Shown here: piece by piece, positions 36,718 to 47,674 of the stretch
How the letters are laid out: every line of letters starts with the position of its first letter
Position numbering within the stretch: position 1 is the first letter of the stretch
The notes under the pieces: generated by a model
Seen by the model: only the letters and a program-made list of their open reading frames with translations
Told to the model about the DNA's origin: nothing
Database searches by the model: none
Origin: Blakeslea trispora
Taxonomy: Eukaryota > Mucoromycota > Mucoromycetes > Mucorales > Choanephoraceae
Length of the DNA: 64,000 nt
Assembly (NCBI GenBank): GCA_025331445.1
Contig: JAIWNE010000023.1
Coordinates: forward strand, 124,001 to 188,000
Reading direction: 5' to 3'
Translations under genes and position numbers: made by a program

Positions 36718-38275
36718 ATGAGTCAACGTAGAGTGGTTGTTACAGGCTTGGGCTTAGTGACCCCATTGGGTGTTGGTGTGAATACAGTCTGGCAAAATGT
36801 GTTGAAAGGAAAGTGTGGGATTGTATCACTTGCTGATCGTGAAGGGTTTGAAAAGCTACCTGTGCGCATCGCAGCAGAGGTACCAAAGGGTCCGTTTGAA
36901 CAAGGCCAGTTTACAGCCAGTGAATGGCTTGATAGAGGAGTAACCTATCTCTTTTCTTTCTAAATCAATTTGTGCTTAATATCCGTTCTCTAGGATGACA
37001 GAACGATGGCCAAGTTTTCTCATTATGCCATCGCAGCTGCACGTCAGGCTATTGAAGATGCCAATTGGTCACCTAATGATCAAGAAAAAGAAAGAACGGT
37101 ACTCTTTTTTTTTTTTTATTTTGTGATACAAAGCAATACAACTTAAAACATCCCTTAAAAAAGGGTGTCTGTATAGGGTCTGGTATGGGGAGTTTAGAGG
37201 ATATAGTGGATACATCAAGTGCTTATGCAGCAGGAGGTCATCGAAAAGTATCTCCGATGTTTGTTCCTCGTATCCTGATTAATATGGCTGCTGGGCACCT
37301 TACTATGAAATATGGATTCCAAGTAAAAAAAAAAAAAGCCATTCTTTCACAAACAAAATGGATTAAAACTTGGTTTGATTAGGGACCGAATCATGCTGTC
37401 TCTACTGCTTGTACTACAGGTGCTCATGCGATAGGTGATGCGATGCGTTTTATTCAATACAATGATGCCGATGTCATGATTGCAGGCGGTACAGAGGCTT
37501 CTATTCACCCTCTTGCTATAGCCGGATTTGCAAGGTAAACTATTCCTTTATGTGACCATGATCACCTTTGCTCATCTCTATCGATAGAGCAAAATCATTG
37601 GCTTCCAATTTCGAGGATCGACCGACAGAGGCATCACGTCCATTTGATAAGGATCGATCTGGATTTGTGATGGGTGAAGGTTCAGGTGTGGTTGTGCTAG
37701 AGGAATACGAACATGCCAGAAGGAGAGGAGCCAAGATCTATGCCGAATTAAGGGGTTATGGCTTATCGGGCGATGCATATCACATGACATCCCCTCCTGA
37801 ACATGGACAAGGCGCTGCTAGATCTATGCGTAGAGCATTGGCAGTAGCCAAGATGACACCAAGCGATATTGATTATGTAAATGCGCATGCTACTAGTACA
37901 CCTGCTGGAGACATTGCAGAGAATCGAGCGATCAAGAGTGTGTTTGATGGATATTGGGATCAGATCTCTGTATCCTCTACAAAGGGTGCTACTGGGCATT
38001 TGTTGGGTGCAGCAGGTGCAGTAGAAGCCATCTTTTCTATATTAGCCGTACATCATGTAAGTGGGAAGATTGATGTTGGGTGAACATTGATTCTTATTCT
38101 CTTTTGTATAAAGAACATATTACCACCTACATTGAATCTACATCAGCCAAGCAATGAAGAATTCAATCTGAATTATGTTCCACTCAAGGCTCAAGAAAAA
38201 GAAGTGAGAGCTGCCATTACCAATAGCTTTGGATTTGGTGGTACAAATGCTACACTTTGTTTTTCAAAGGTTTAA
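36718..38275 (+). CDS. Mitochondrial-type 3-oxoacyl-ACP synthase (KAS, CEM1-like)
   Basis: Beta-ketoacyl-ACP synthase of type II fatty acid synthesis, which makes the lipoate precursor in mitochondria. Exons 36718-36939, 36994-37098, 37164-37322, 37383-37534, 37588-38056 and 38114-38275 give 422 residues. It starts [18 protein letters not shown]. The catalytic Cys is in [10 protein letters not shown] and the His pair in [11 protein letters not shown] and [15 protein letters not shown], with the glycine-rich end NSFGFGGTN, so the Cys-His-His triad is intact. FabF-like length. No long presequence is visible at this start, so targeting must use the short N-terminus or an unseen upstream exon. 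The start lies 53 bp after the ALG6 stop, in the same direction. Confidence 0.93.
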
Positions 38276-38520
38276 ATTTCAATGGAAGCTATATGAAAAT
38301 CACTGTTATTTACACTTTTTTTCCCCTTTCAAAAACACATTGCAACGATTGACATGATCAACAAATGAATATAAAGAAATTAGCTTGAAGCTCTCTTTTT
38401 TTTAAAAGTATGACAGTGAGGAAAATGGAGACATATTTGAGTGACCCATATGTTTATACCAAGAAAAAAAAAAAAGATAGACAAGTCATGGAAGAGAGAA
38501 TATTTCTTTAATAACATAAG

Positions 38521-39756
38521 CTATAAGAGAACTATCGGATAGGACTGTATGGTAATGGTTTCATAATAAAAGAACTCATGCGACTGACCAAAGGAACTAT
38601 CGTTGGGCATGTCTATTAATCTACTGTTTTCTATACAGATCTTATCTTTTACCTGTCTTATGTACCGTCTCTGCCCAACCATTTGTATTCCAAGCATCTT
38701 CACGCGTTGTTTTTCGATGATGAAGGTCCCTTGGATTGAATTGTTGGATTACTTTCTGATATCTTTTTTAAACTGTACTTACGGATAAGCCCACATATGA
38801 TAGACAGTATTCAATTCTCCCAATTGAGTGAACCAGGCACCAATAGGTTCACAGAATTGTCGACGACACTCAAGTCCCTTTCGCCTAGATAGAAAAGTAT
38901 GAGAAGAAGAATAAAGAATTCTCTCTTGGAACTCACCAATACATTTCCCACTCTAATAAACTACCAGGCTTTCGAAAAAATAAATAAATACCAAAAAGAA
39001 TACTACACGTTCTGAATGAACTTACTTTGAGATTATATTTTCGTAATTCATAAATGCCATTTGTCACTCTTGGTGGAGATGTCTGCCAAAATCCAAATTC
39101 CAGCATGATGCTATTTTGACGACTTGTTAACAAGGGTCTTAATTTCTTTAGAAATGCTTGATGATTAGGATCTTGAACAAGTCTTTCATGTGTATGCTTA
39201 TGGCCTGGGTATCCTTTGTATTCCCATATATGAGCTAAAATAAAGTAAGTGATGATTTTCATTAAAACAAGCAGATGTATTACCAAATGTATCTTGTTCT
39301 CCAATTTCGACAGACCAACTTCCACATAGATGAACATCATTTAAAGGATCATTGGCAATTTTAGGAAGGTGCTCGGAACTATACAAAAAAATAAGTTAAG
39401 AAAAAAAAAAGTGATAAAAAAAGAAAAAACTTGCATTAGCGCAGTATATTCATCCACTTTTTCAGGCTTAATCTTGTGTACTATTCAAGAAAGGATCAGT
39501 TGAAGAAAATCAAATACGGTCTTTTTCCATTACGTTGAAGTTCATGCACGTATTTTCCTCTGGCCAATAATTTGGAATGTGTCTGGTTTTCAATCTCTTT
39601 TATCTCTTTTGATCCATACAGCACCGCCTCAATAATCTCGTTGGCTCGTCCTTGCTTTGAATTGGTTTGTAACACATGCGACTGCGTACTAAAAGTGCGA
39701 TAGAGTAAGATGTTTTGATGATACAATTGGCGTATCATTGAATGTTTAGAAAGCAT
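38521..39756 (-). CDS. NIPSNAP-family protein
   Basis: Predicted 291-residue mitochondrial-associated protein of the NIPSNAP family (vesicular-transport/mitophagy linked in animals; poorly defined in fungi). Exons are 39756-39534, 39480-39435, 39378-39284, 39234-39026, 38968-38937, 38884-38783, 38729-38653 and 38612-38521. The N-terminus (MLSKHSMIRQL, YRTFSTQS) looks like a mitochondrial presequence. Family blocks: ARGKYVHELQ, HKIKPEKVDEYTAL, LCGSWSVEIGEQDTF, AHIWEYKGYPG, MLEFGFWQTSPPR, YELRKYNLKPGSLLEWEMYW, RRQFCEPIGAWFTQLG, and NTVYHMWAYPDLHHRKTTRE. Intron 2 needs a GC donor (GCAAGT). The last exon (DMPNDSSFGQSHEFF and onward) does not match the family's usual C-terminus and is the least certain part. 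Confidence 0.85.
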
Positions 39757-40086
39757 GGCAAGAAATAAAAGAAAGGCGTGTCAAAAGAGAAAAAGAAGAA
39801 AAAGAAAAAGAACACGTCTGGTTTGTTTTCTTTGTTTCATGCAATCTTCTAGATAGTCACAACCCACTTTTCTCACACTTGTTAAACTCTCCTGTCATAA
39901 CTCGGGTAATGAATTCACTTTATGCTGATATCAAACAAAATAATTTATGATCTCAAATTGACTTTGTATTATCTAATAAGTTGATCTATTATCCAATATT
40001 ATAAATTCCTCCCTTAAATAGACTCAAACAAACAATGTAAAAAAAAAAAAGAGGAAAAAACAAGCCTCACTATGCAGTTTATTTGT
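39757..40086. promoter_or_regulatory. Promoter region of the NIPSNAP gene, 3' flank of HVA22 gene
   Basis: About 330 bp with a GAAAAAG-rich tract next to the NIPSNAP start and AT-rich DNA; no specific motif supported. Confidence 0.35.
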
Positions 40087-41047
40087 TCACTCTTGCTTTT
40101 TATGCTCGGTAGAAATAGTCGGGATACTGTTACTGCTCAAAGGCTTCTTGATCCAGCCGGCCAAGTAATTGCCCCATGAGGGAGAAGTAACCTGATGTGG
40201 TGGCAAATTAGGTGTAACAGTTGTTGTGTTGGCTCCTTGCTTGATATTGACAAATGAATCATGACTATCTGACCGTTCCAACTTTTCTACCACTGGTGTA
40301 TCTACTGAAATCTCTGAGACAGAAGCTTGTTGAAATCTATTGGCAATCAGGGTAGAAAATAGATCGTATGGGTGAATGATATTGTTGCCTGCTCTATCCT
40401 CTACAGGTGACTTGGCATGTGTCATTTGTGATGCTGAATCGACACTTTCTTGATTCTATAAAAACACTTTATTACATAGCTCTCTTCTTTTTTATAACCT
40501 TTACCTTGAACAAAATACCCATCACCCATCTTTTGAATTGAGAAATCGCTTGTTTTCCATATAAAACAATGGTTTCTTTAAGCTTGGCTTGAACTTCTAA
40601 TAAAGCATGATCTATATAGGTTTCATGTGTATTCAAGAATGGTTCGAGATAGTTGGCGTAAAACACAGATGAACCCTTGTACAAACAAAACAAGACCCTT
40701 TCAGTTTAATCATCAAGAAATAGATAAATTAGTGGTAACTTACTTGTGTTTGAGGCAAAATGAGCCATACAACAAGCAAGAGTTTAATCTCGGTGTAGAA
40801 TGGGAGCCTTAAGGAAGAGAGTTAAATGAACCATCTTATTCAATGACCTCCCCCAAGAAACTCACCAAAACAAGAATAGATCTGAAAAAAACTCGATGGA
40901 AAGGTAAGTGATAGAGACTATCCAGAAAGTCAAAAGAGAGCGGAATTCTTGTTGATTGTTTGTCTTTAATGCCTTGAAGCATATATAGGCTGGGTAGAGC
41001 TGCAACAGAATTAATTTGACACAAAAATAAATGGCAGCCGAAAACAT
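40087..41047 (-). CDS. HVA22/TB2/DP1 (REEP/Yop1-like) ER-shaping protein
   Basis: Predicted 261-residue membrane protein; the family bends ER tubules through hairpin segments. Exons 41047-40866, 40807-40744, 40675-40505 and 40455-40087 join in frame. The core signature LYPAYICFKALKT is followed by FWIVSITYLSIEFFSDL, FWLPFYTEIKLLLVVWLILPQTQGSSVFY and YLEPFLNTHE, the classic TB2/DP1 block (residues about 14-115). The C-terminal 140 residues are polar, with a terminal amphipathic patch (NYLAGWIKKPL). Longer than yeast Yop1 because of this tail; REEP-like in layout. Confidence 0.88.
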
Positions 41048-41240
41048 TAGAAAAAAAAAAAAAAGCTTAATATGTATTTATCTGATTTTTTTTTTCTTTT
41101 TAAAAAAAAGGAGAGGAGAAAGGGAAGTAAACTATAACAAACATAGAACAAAATAAACACTTGTTCGGATTGAATAGATCAAGTCCGGACAGTCAGGTGA
41201 GATCATAGAGTTACAATTTTATTTATGCAGATTTTCTTTT

Positions 41241-41531
41241 TTAAATGTATTCAATCAGATCGTCGTACCGCAAATTGCCTTTACTTCTTTGGGATGCTGA
41301 TTTATGCAACAAGGAATCGAGAACGATATTTGGGTTTTGATGGACAACAATATGGGTTTTTTCAACATTGGATAGCCTTGTTGAAGTTCCAGTATCATCA
41401 TGATATTCCGTAAGCTCTGGTTTTATTCTCTGAAGTACTCGTGATAAATGAACTGATTCTTGAGGTAGATTGGTTGTCAATGACTTTTTGACAGTGTTTT
41501 GTATGATGCCAGTATTCAATGAGACGTTCAT
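41241..41531 (-). CDS. Possible small protein, unrecognised
   Basis: A 96-residue open frame with no introns, starting right after a long A run and ending RSKGNLRYDDLIEYI. Composition is polar and not obviously low-complexity, and it is not antisense to another gene. It lies 172 bp downstream of the amino acid transporter stop in the same direction. I do not recognise the family and cannot exclude a chance frame. Confidence 0.35.
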   Translation of the reverse strand: MNVSLNTGIIQNTVKKSLTTNLPQESVHLSRVLQRIKPELTEYHDDTGTSTRLSNVEKTHIVVHQNPNIVLDSLLHKSASQRSKGNLRYDDLIEYI

Positions 41532-41546
41532 TTTTTTTTTTTTTTT

Positions 41547-41588
41547 AAATAAAAGGCGAAAAAAAGGCGAAAAAAAGGCGAAAAAAAC
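41547..41588. repeat. Short tandem repeat (AAAAAAAGGCG)n
   Basis: Three copies of an 11-bp A-rich unit with a GGCG core, immediately upstream of the small 96-residue frame. Confidence 0.8.
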
Positions 41589-41703
41589 AGAAAAAAATAA
41601 ATCAAATTATTATTTATACAAGATTCGTCCGGTGTGAGAATTATCATTGCTATCAATGACGCCCCCTTCTCTGATCAACTTGTTTGATAGATAACAGATA
41701 AAA

Positions 41704-43171
41704 TCATGTGATCCTTTTATAATCATAGACTAAAGTATTGGCTGCATCCATCGTACCAAATATGGCACAAATGATACCTAGGCTAGCTATCATTAGACAA
41801 GCACATAACTTGAAGTAACCGTGTCGTATCTCACTCAGTTGATACCAGTTCAACTTGATCCAAAAGACAGAAGGCAATATAAACGACAAGGCATCCGAAA
41901 AGACCGAACCCACCAGCACCATAAAGTCAGAGAAATAGGGCACAAACATAGCAATCAGACTACAGGCAATCACCTCAATGATACGTACAACTATCTGTGT
42001 CTTCTTGTCATCAAAAGTAGGTTGAAACCATGCTTCAATCCGTATCGTAAATGCATAGAGATAAAATGGTATAGCCAATAAAACATGGAGTGTAATGACC
42101 ACCATGGCAATATGTTGAGAAGGACCTAAATCATTCTGTTAGATTGTTTGTCATTTCGTATTTGAACAATTCTTTTTACCTGTTGGCAGGCTTTTATAGA
42201 TGGGTGATACAACATCTTGACCATACACAAGATAGCATGTGAATCCCATCGCAAAATACATTAGGCCAATGACAGAGGTTGAGACAAGTAGCACTTTTGA
42301 CCAACGATAAGGTGTCATCATAGAGGCTTCTAGATGAGGATAGAATACATGCCCACAATAAGAAAAACTAAAGGTACTGAAGGCTAACGGTATGTTTTTC
42401 GCAATGGCCATCTCATGATGAACATCTGTTGTGTCCTTGGCAGTAGATAAGGAAACAACACAAACAATCAAGAGTAAACAAAAAGTTGCCATAGAGGCAA
42501 ATGTGCTATTATTTCTATCAACATTCATGCCATTTCATTTTTTTTTTTTTTTTACTTATTTTTTTTACCTTAACAATGATACATCCCTTAGATTTCTCAC
42601 CAACATAAAAGGAATCCCTACTACAGCAGATAATATCCAAATACACATATGTCTATCTAACCATACTATTCCATAATGAACCATGAATATCTCTGACATG
42701 TTTTCACTTGCCAGAATCATATAGATGGTAGGTGTCAAAAATAGAAAAAGCTGAGAAAACAACCAGCCAATGACCTGACCTGGTCTACCAAAAGCAGCAA
42801 AGCCAATATCTGCATAATCTTGAAATCGTTTATGCCTAATGTCGTTATTAAGTTTGACTCTAAACATCATCCTCTAATGATTTACTTTTGTACATAAAGA
42901 CATTGAATCAATATGATGCCTGTAAAATGAGACATCAAAGCACCGAGAATGAGAAACAACAGTCCAATCCAGCCTGCTTTACTGAGTGCATGTGCAATGG
43001 CTAAAATGCCTGTTCCTGCAACAACACAACTGTCGTAAATTTTAAGTTATAAAAAATCACTCTGGTTTTTGTTGCTGAATTTTACATGATGCTGGATAGT
43101 GTGGATGTGTTTGATATGTTTCTTTGTTCTTGGTCATTGTGTTTTAGGGTCAAGGAAGATTCTGTGTCCAT
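41704..43171 (-). CDS. AVT-type amino acid transporter (Aa_trans family)
   Basis: Predicted 417-residue amino acid/auxin permease family protein, probably vacuolar or endosomal. Exons are 43171-43086, 43029-42886, 42835-42569, 42514-42180 and 42125-41704. The N-terminus is polar (MDTESSLTLKHNDQEQ). TM1 follows with the family glycine motif VVAGTGILAIAHALSKAGW, then about ten more hydrophobic segments (for example IILIQCLYVQK, LFLTPTIYMILASENM, FSTFSFSYCGHVFYPHLEASM, LMYFAMGFTCYLVYG, PFYLYAFTIRIE). The start at 43171 is used because only its frame joins exon 2 without a stop. Intron 2 is only 50 nt. Substrate unknown. Confidence 0.88.
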
Positions 43172-43408
43172 TTGAAGATGGATAGAAATAAGAAATGGAC
43201 TAACAATAAGATAAAAAAAAATGTATTTATATGATTTTCAATAAAGGGCAATGATTTCGGTTAAATGATGGTATAAATCAAGAAAACAAAATATTACAAG
43301 TTAGGCATTTATTATATGTGCATCTTTTTTTTGGCTTGTTTTGAAAGAAAATTAAGGGCAAGAAAAAGCTTTTTCTTTTTTCCCCTGTTATTATTGGAAT
43401 AGCGCCCC

Positions 43409-44167
43409 TTATTTGTTTTTCTTTGCCTTCTTCTTTCCATCGGTCGATTCAGTCTTTGATTCAGTCTTCTTGGTCTTTTTCTTTTCAGACTTGGCAGGCT
43501 TCTCGGACTCGACAGACTTTTCGGTCTTTTCGGTCTTGACAGGCTTTTCAGGCTTGGTAGACTTCTTGGCCTTCTTGGGTTGGTTGGATGATTCAGCCTT
43601 ACGTTTGGCAGGAGTGGAGACGGTCTCGCCTAAACTGGCCTTGTACTTTTCGTTTTCCTTGTCAAAGGCAGCCTTGGCTACTTCGGCCTTTTTGATATAA
43701 GGTTGCTTTTCCTTGTCACTCAAACCATTCCACATCTCACCAATCAATTTGGCAACCTCAATGGCCTTGAGCTCAGGGTTTTTGGCGACAATCTTGGGAC
43801 GCACTTCTTGAGAGTAGAGCATGTAGCTTGAGAGGTTACGCTTGGGAGCGTTAGGATCCTTTTCTTTCTTCTTCTTGTGATCCACCTGTTCTTCCACCTT
43901 GGCAGGGGCAACAACTTGACCTTCAGTAGCTAACTTGAGTAAAACTTCTGAGAAATCATGCAAGTTTTTAGTTATCTCCTTAATAATGGCAGCAGCCTAT
44001 TTTTTTTTTTTAGGCAAAGATTATTATTTTTTTGAAAATAATAATAATAATAAAAATTCAGGTATTAGTTTTCTTATGAAAAGGTTCATGCTAAACTCAT
44101 TTCCCAATAAAAAGAGGGGGAAAAGACCACTTACGCGTGCTTTATCGTTTGATCTGTTATCAGTCAT
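43409..44167 (-). CDS. HMG-box chromatin protein (HMGB/NHP6-like)
   Basis: Predicted 206-residue nuclear DNA-bending protein. Exons 44167-44135 and 43996-43409; the 138-nt intron follows codon 11. Residues about 13-40 are an N-terminal helical region (AAAIIKEITKNLHDFSEVLL) similar to that in Hmo1-like fungal proteins. One HMG box occupies about 56-130 (KDPNAPKRNLSSYMLYSQ, then KLIGEMWNGLSDKEKQPY). A long lysine-rich, disordered tail has repeated KPEKPVKTEKTEK-like units and a nuclear-localisation-like end (KKKAKKNK). Whether it is Hmo1-like or NHP6-like is not settled. Confidence 0.9.
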
Positions 44168-44800
44168 TTTTGAATTTAAATGGGAAAGAAGAAAAAAAAA
44201 AGAGAGAGAAAATAGAATTTCTTTCCCCCAGAAACGATTAATTTTTTTATTTTAATTTTTTTTTTTTTTAATTTTGACCTGGGAGGGACCGAGGTCCACG
44301 GTGGGTAAATGGGGGCTAAAAATAAAAAACATTTCAAGGTGATTTTTTTTTTTTTTTGAAAGACCTTTCTTTTTTTTTTTTTTTTGTTCTGACAGTACGC
44401 TGAATCCCCCCCTTCCTTCTTTCTCCATAGCGAAATAAGTTAAAATTTCCTTTCACTTTATTTTTCTTACTACTTTGATTCATTGTGACTAAGCTCATTC
44501 TATTATTTGAAAGGATATGTTTTCTTGATCTTTCTTTGTAAGTCATCCATGTATTCCCTTTGGGAGAGGAGAGGGGGGAAAGATAAAAAGTAGAGAACCT
44601 GTTTTTCCTAGGCTACATCTTATTAACAACATTAAACACATACTAACAAATCAATTCTAAGCTCTTTTTTTTTATACTAAATTCTTTTTATTGATGTTGC
44701 CTACTTTATAACCATTCAACTTTTGTTGCTAAAGTCGATTCACAAAAAAAAATACCCTACCAATAAATACCAAAAATCCTCTCTCTTTCTCTCTCTCTCT
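44168..44800. other. Upstream region of the HMG-box gene
   Basis: AT-rich with several long T runs and a (TC)n tract (44777-44801). It should contain the HMG gene promoter; no specific motif is supported. Confidence 0.4.
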
Positions 44801-44806
44801 CTTTTG

Positions 44807-45023
44807 TAGTTATTACAACTGTTAAAGTTGCCGAATCAGCACGAGCGGGGCTTCCTATTCAGGTGATGTTGCCTGATAGCATTCCCTCACAATCAGAATT
44901 TGTGGCTGGTATAAGCTCAGATAATGAATTTGTTGTTAACATGTTCCTCAGACATTCAAATGAAGCGTACAATACATCTTGGCTAGGGAAAGAGCTGTTT
45001 GTACAAGAAGGGTCAGGAGAGTA
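44807..45023 (+). pseudogene. Orphan exon-like coding fragment
   Basis: After a T/C-rich acceptor ending TTTTGTAG, a frame stays open for about 71 codons. It has ordinary amino acid composition (VKVAESARAGLPIQVMLPDS, FVAGISSDNEFVVNMF, WLGKELFVQEG), then a stop. No upstream start codon or partner exon is visible within several hundred bases. I do not recognise the protein. It is probably the last exon of a truncated gene or a gene with a distant first exon. Confidence 0.45.
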
Positions 45024-45808
45024 GAGTGTTTTTTTTTAACAGATGTAGTCTTTATGTTCTATCAGTCATGTTGATCTAAGCTATTTAGTCTCTCTCTCTC
45101 TCTCCGCATAAAATAGAAAATCACTCTAGATGATGTCTAAAGTGAGCTTCATACAATCAAAATGTATTGTTCAAATAAAACACTCGGATCTTCTTTGTTA
45201 AAACCTACTTTTTTTTTTTTGGCGGATCAAAAATAAAAGCTGTCTAATACACTACATGGCTCAATAGCTTCTAAGCTATGATTTCATGTGCCTAATTCCT
45301 ATAAAACAAAGAGGGCATTATCTCAAGACAAAAACCACCAATACAACAAAAAAGATGACAGTAATTTGAATCATGGTTGCACATAATGACGATGGCAAAA
45401 TATTCTTTGTTTTTATTGATAACTACTTCCAATAATAAACTAAATCTCATTCATCAATATGGGGGCTATCAAAAAAAGACATTGTGCTCAATTTTAAAAT
45501 TGGCTATAGGGTATTCAATCACTGTCATTATCTTGATCTGTCTGTATTTTCTCAAGCCAAAAAAAAGCTATATGATTCTGTAATCCAAATAACTTCTTTG
45601 TTGATATTACAGCCTCTCTTCTTAAGCAAGAATATGTTAAATAAGTCTTTTTCTCTTGAAATACATTTCTTCAGATAGGCTGAATTGGATTTATTTACAC
45701 AAAAGGGGGAAAATCAAGTGATGATTACAAAAAAAAGAGAAATATACATGATCAAACGAATATCAAGTCATAAGCTATTTACAAAAAATAATAAAAATAA
45801 TGAATGAT
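45024..45808. other. Intergenic, AT-rich
   Basis: About 785 bp. It contains a short (TC)n at about 45090-45104 and overlapping open frames at 45377-45678 (lysine- and isoleucine-rich translations of AT-rich DNA) that I do not accept as genes. Confidence 0.45.
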
Positions 45809-46518
45809 TTAAATGTGATGAGATATCACTGCTGTAGTGTTGGTATTGGCTGTACTTTTGGTATTTGAGACAGTAGCAGTCTTTTCTTGGGTATCTTCTA
45901 ATATACAACGCATCTTGTTCTGTACAGGTACACCATGGAGTGGTAGATAGATTGGACGAATATCCATCTGAGTAAAATGACCATAATGCTCTATAAAGAA
46001 CTGAATGTCCTTATTCGATACCCATAGATCATACCGTAACAGACCTAAAAAGCTTCTTTCCATCCGATTGATCTCTCTAGGTGAATAAGCATGATGAACA
46101 AGACTCGCTAGTTGTGTACTGGTCAGACCAGTGCCTGATTCTGAAAGGTATTTTGAGCCCGTCAATAAGGCAGCCAAGAACAATCGATAGGGTGTATCAG
46201 GTCCACCTCTGGCATTGGCAGGTAATTTTGATTTCAGACGCAAAAGGTAGATGAGTGCAAATGCCTTGACGGCACACGATAGTCTCTTTTTATGATAGAG
46301 ATTAGAAATGAATTCGTTTAATGGTGGTAATAGTTTGGAATGAAAGTTGGTTTGATTTGTACAGCTTAATAGACTGTTGACTGTTAAGGTAGTGAAGGCT
46401 AAAGAAAACAATAAGTATAAACCCTGGTTCATTGTTTATTATTGTTTTTACCTGAAAGGGCTTCAGGATTATGAGAGATGATTTGAGTGGTATCGATGGT
46501 AGACATGGAATGATGCAT
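45809..46518 (-). CDS. PHO80/PCL-type cyclin, second paralogue
   Basis: Predicted 218-residue cyclin. Exons 46518-46452 and 46398-45809 with a 53-nt intron. The cyclin box is at about 30-170 with SCAVKAFALIYLLRLKSKLP, PYRLFLAALLTGSKYLSESG and REINRMERSFLGLLRYDLWVS. The last block, with its conserved Glu and the FL.LL.YDL pattern, is typical of Pcl1/Pcl2-like partners of Pho85. A second in-frame ATG at 46506 could be the real start. The C-terminus is Thr/Asn-rich. It is unlike the 17-kb cyclin in the surrounding sequence, so not a recent duplicate. Confidence 0.82.
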
Positions 46519-47365
46519 AAGCAAAAAAAAAAAAAGAGAAAAATAACAAAGAAAAAAAAAAAGGTAGCTTCTTATATCTAAAAAAAATAAAGAAAAAAAA
46601 ACATATTCTCTAGACAAAAAAAAAAAAAAAAAGAAGTTTAGAAAAAGGGAAAATCAATATATAAAAGGTAAAAATGCTTGTTCACTTAAACCAATCAGTG
46701 TCATTGTGCTTATCTCCGCCATACGGATGAATTGGTTTTGTCCCCTCCAGAAAAGTCAATTTACAGTTGTCATTATTCAATGTCCGATCTATATCTCAAG
46801 AAGAAGGAGGAGAGAGAAGTTAATTTATGTTGGTAAGCAATTGGTTGATCGCTTGATTTTGTTGCTAAGCAAACTTTATGAGTTGATCTCCTCCCTTCTT
46901 TCGCTATATTGTTACTAAGGGGATAAGGAGTTTATCTATTTGTTGTCTTTAGTAAGTTTCTTTTATGTTTGCAAAAAAAAAAGAGTTGTTTGCTCTCTTT
47001 CTAAACAAAGAGTTAAATGATTTGACAACAGAAACAGAAAAACCCGATTTCCTCTGAACAATCATCTTTCTAACCATATAAGGCTCAAGATCTCTTTTAT
47101 AGGAAATCCCTGCCATTCAGAGCCAACCTATAAACCACACATTTTTTTTTTCCTACATTAGTACCACCAACCCTTTTTTTTTTATGATTTCACATGTTAC
47201 ACACCATGTCTTTAACACAGAAAATAAATGATGCTCCAAGGTGAAAGAGAGAGAAAACACAAGATCATAAGCCAAAATAATAATAATAACAATAAAAAGC
47301 ATGTTTTCATTAAATTGAATGAATTACAACATTTATCATTATTTATTCTAATTTACACATTTTGA
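46519..47365. other. Intergenic between the cyclin start and a small minus-strand frame
   Basis: About 850 bp, AT-rich with several A and T runs; no gene supported. It includes the second cyclin's promoter region. Confidence 0.4.
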
Positions 47366-47563
47366 TCATTTGATATACTTGTCTGAACCAATGAGTTTCA
47401 GGATTTTGTAGGGTGGTGCCCTTATGGATGGATGAATGTGATTCATATTCCGTTCAAATCTGATTGGTGCAGAGATTGCATAAAAATCATGATTTCCAGA
47501 AAATTGAATTTGATCTATCAAGGTCATCATGTGATTTGGATAGAGTAAACATATTGTGTTCAT
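47366..47563 (-). CDS. Possible mini-gene, unrecognised, divergent from POLD4
   Basis: The minus-strand frame ending at 47366 reads like real coding sequence (NHDFYAISAPIRFERN, HPSIRAPPYKILKLIGSDK). Either a 66-codon continuous frame starts at 47563, or a 36-nt GTTTAC...ATAG segment is removed as a short intron, leaving about 53 residues. I do not recognise the product. It lies back-to-back with POLD4 across a (TC)n tract. Confidence 0.35.
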   Translation of the reverse strand: MNTICLLYPNHMMTLIDQIQFSGNHDFYAISAPIRFERNMNHIHPSIRAPPYKILKLIGSDKYIK

Positions 47564-47594
47564 GTCTTTTCTTTGTTGCAAAAGACACTTGTTT

Positions 47595-47596
47595 CT

Positions 47597-47634
<38 letters not shown>
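47595..47634. repeat. (TC)n microsatellite in a divergent promoter
   Basis: About 17 TC dinucleotides, 40-80 bp upstream of the POLD4 start codon. Confidence 0.9.
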
Positions 47635-47635
<1 letters not shown>

Positions 47636-47674
47636 AACACAAAAAACCAGTCCTGGGTTTGTTATCCAATTTGA

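Noticed and set aside
45377..45678. Two overlapping short frames with hydrophobic stretches
   Set aside because: Composition follows AT-rich DNA; no splice partners or recognisable motif.
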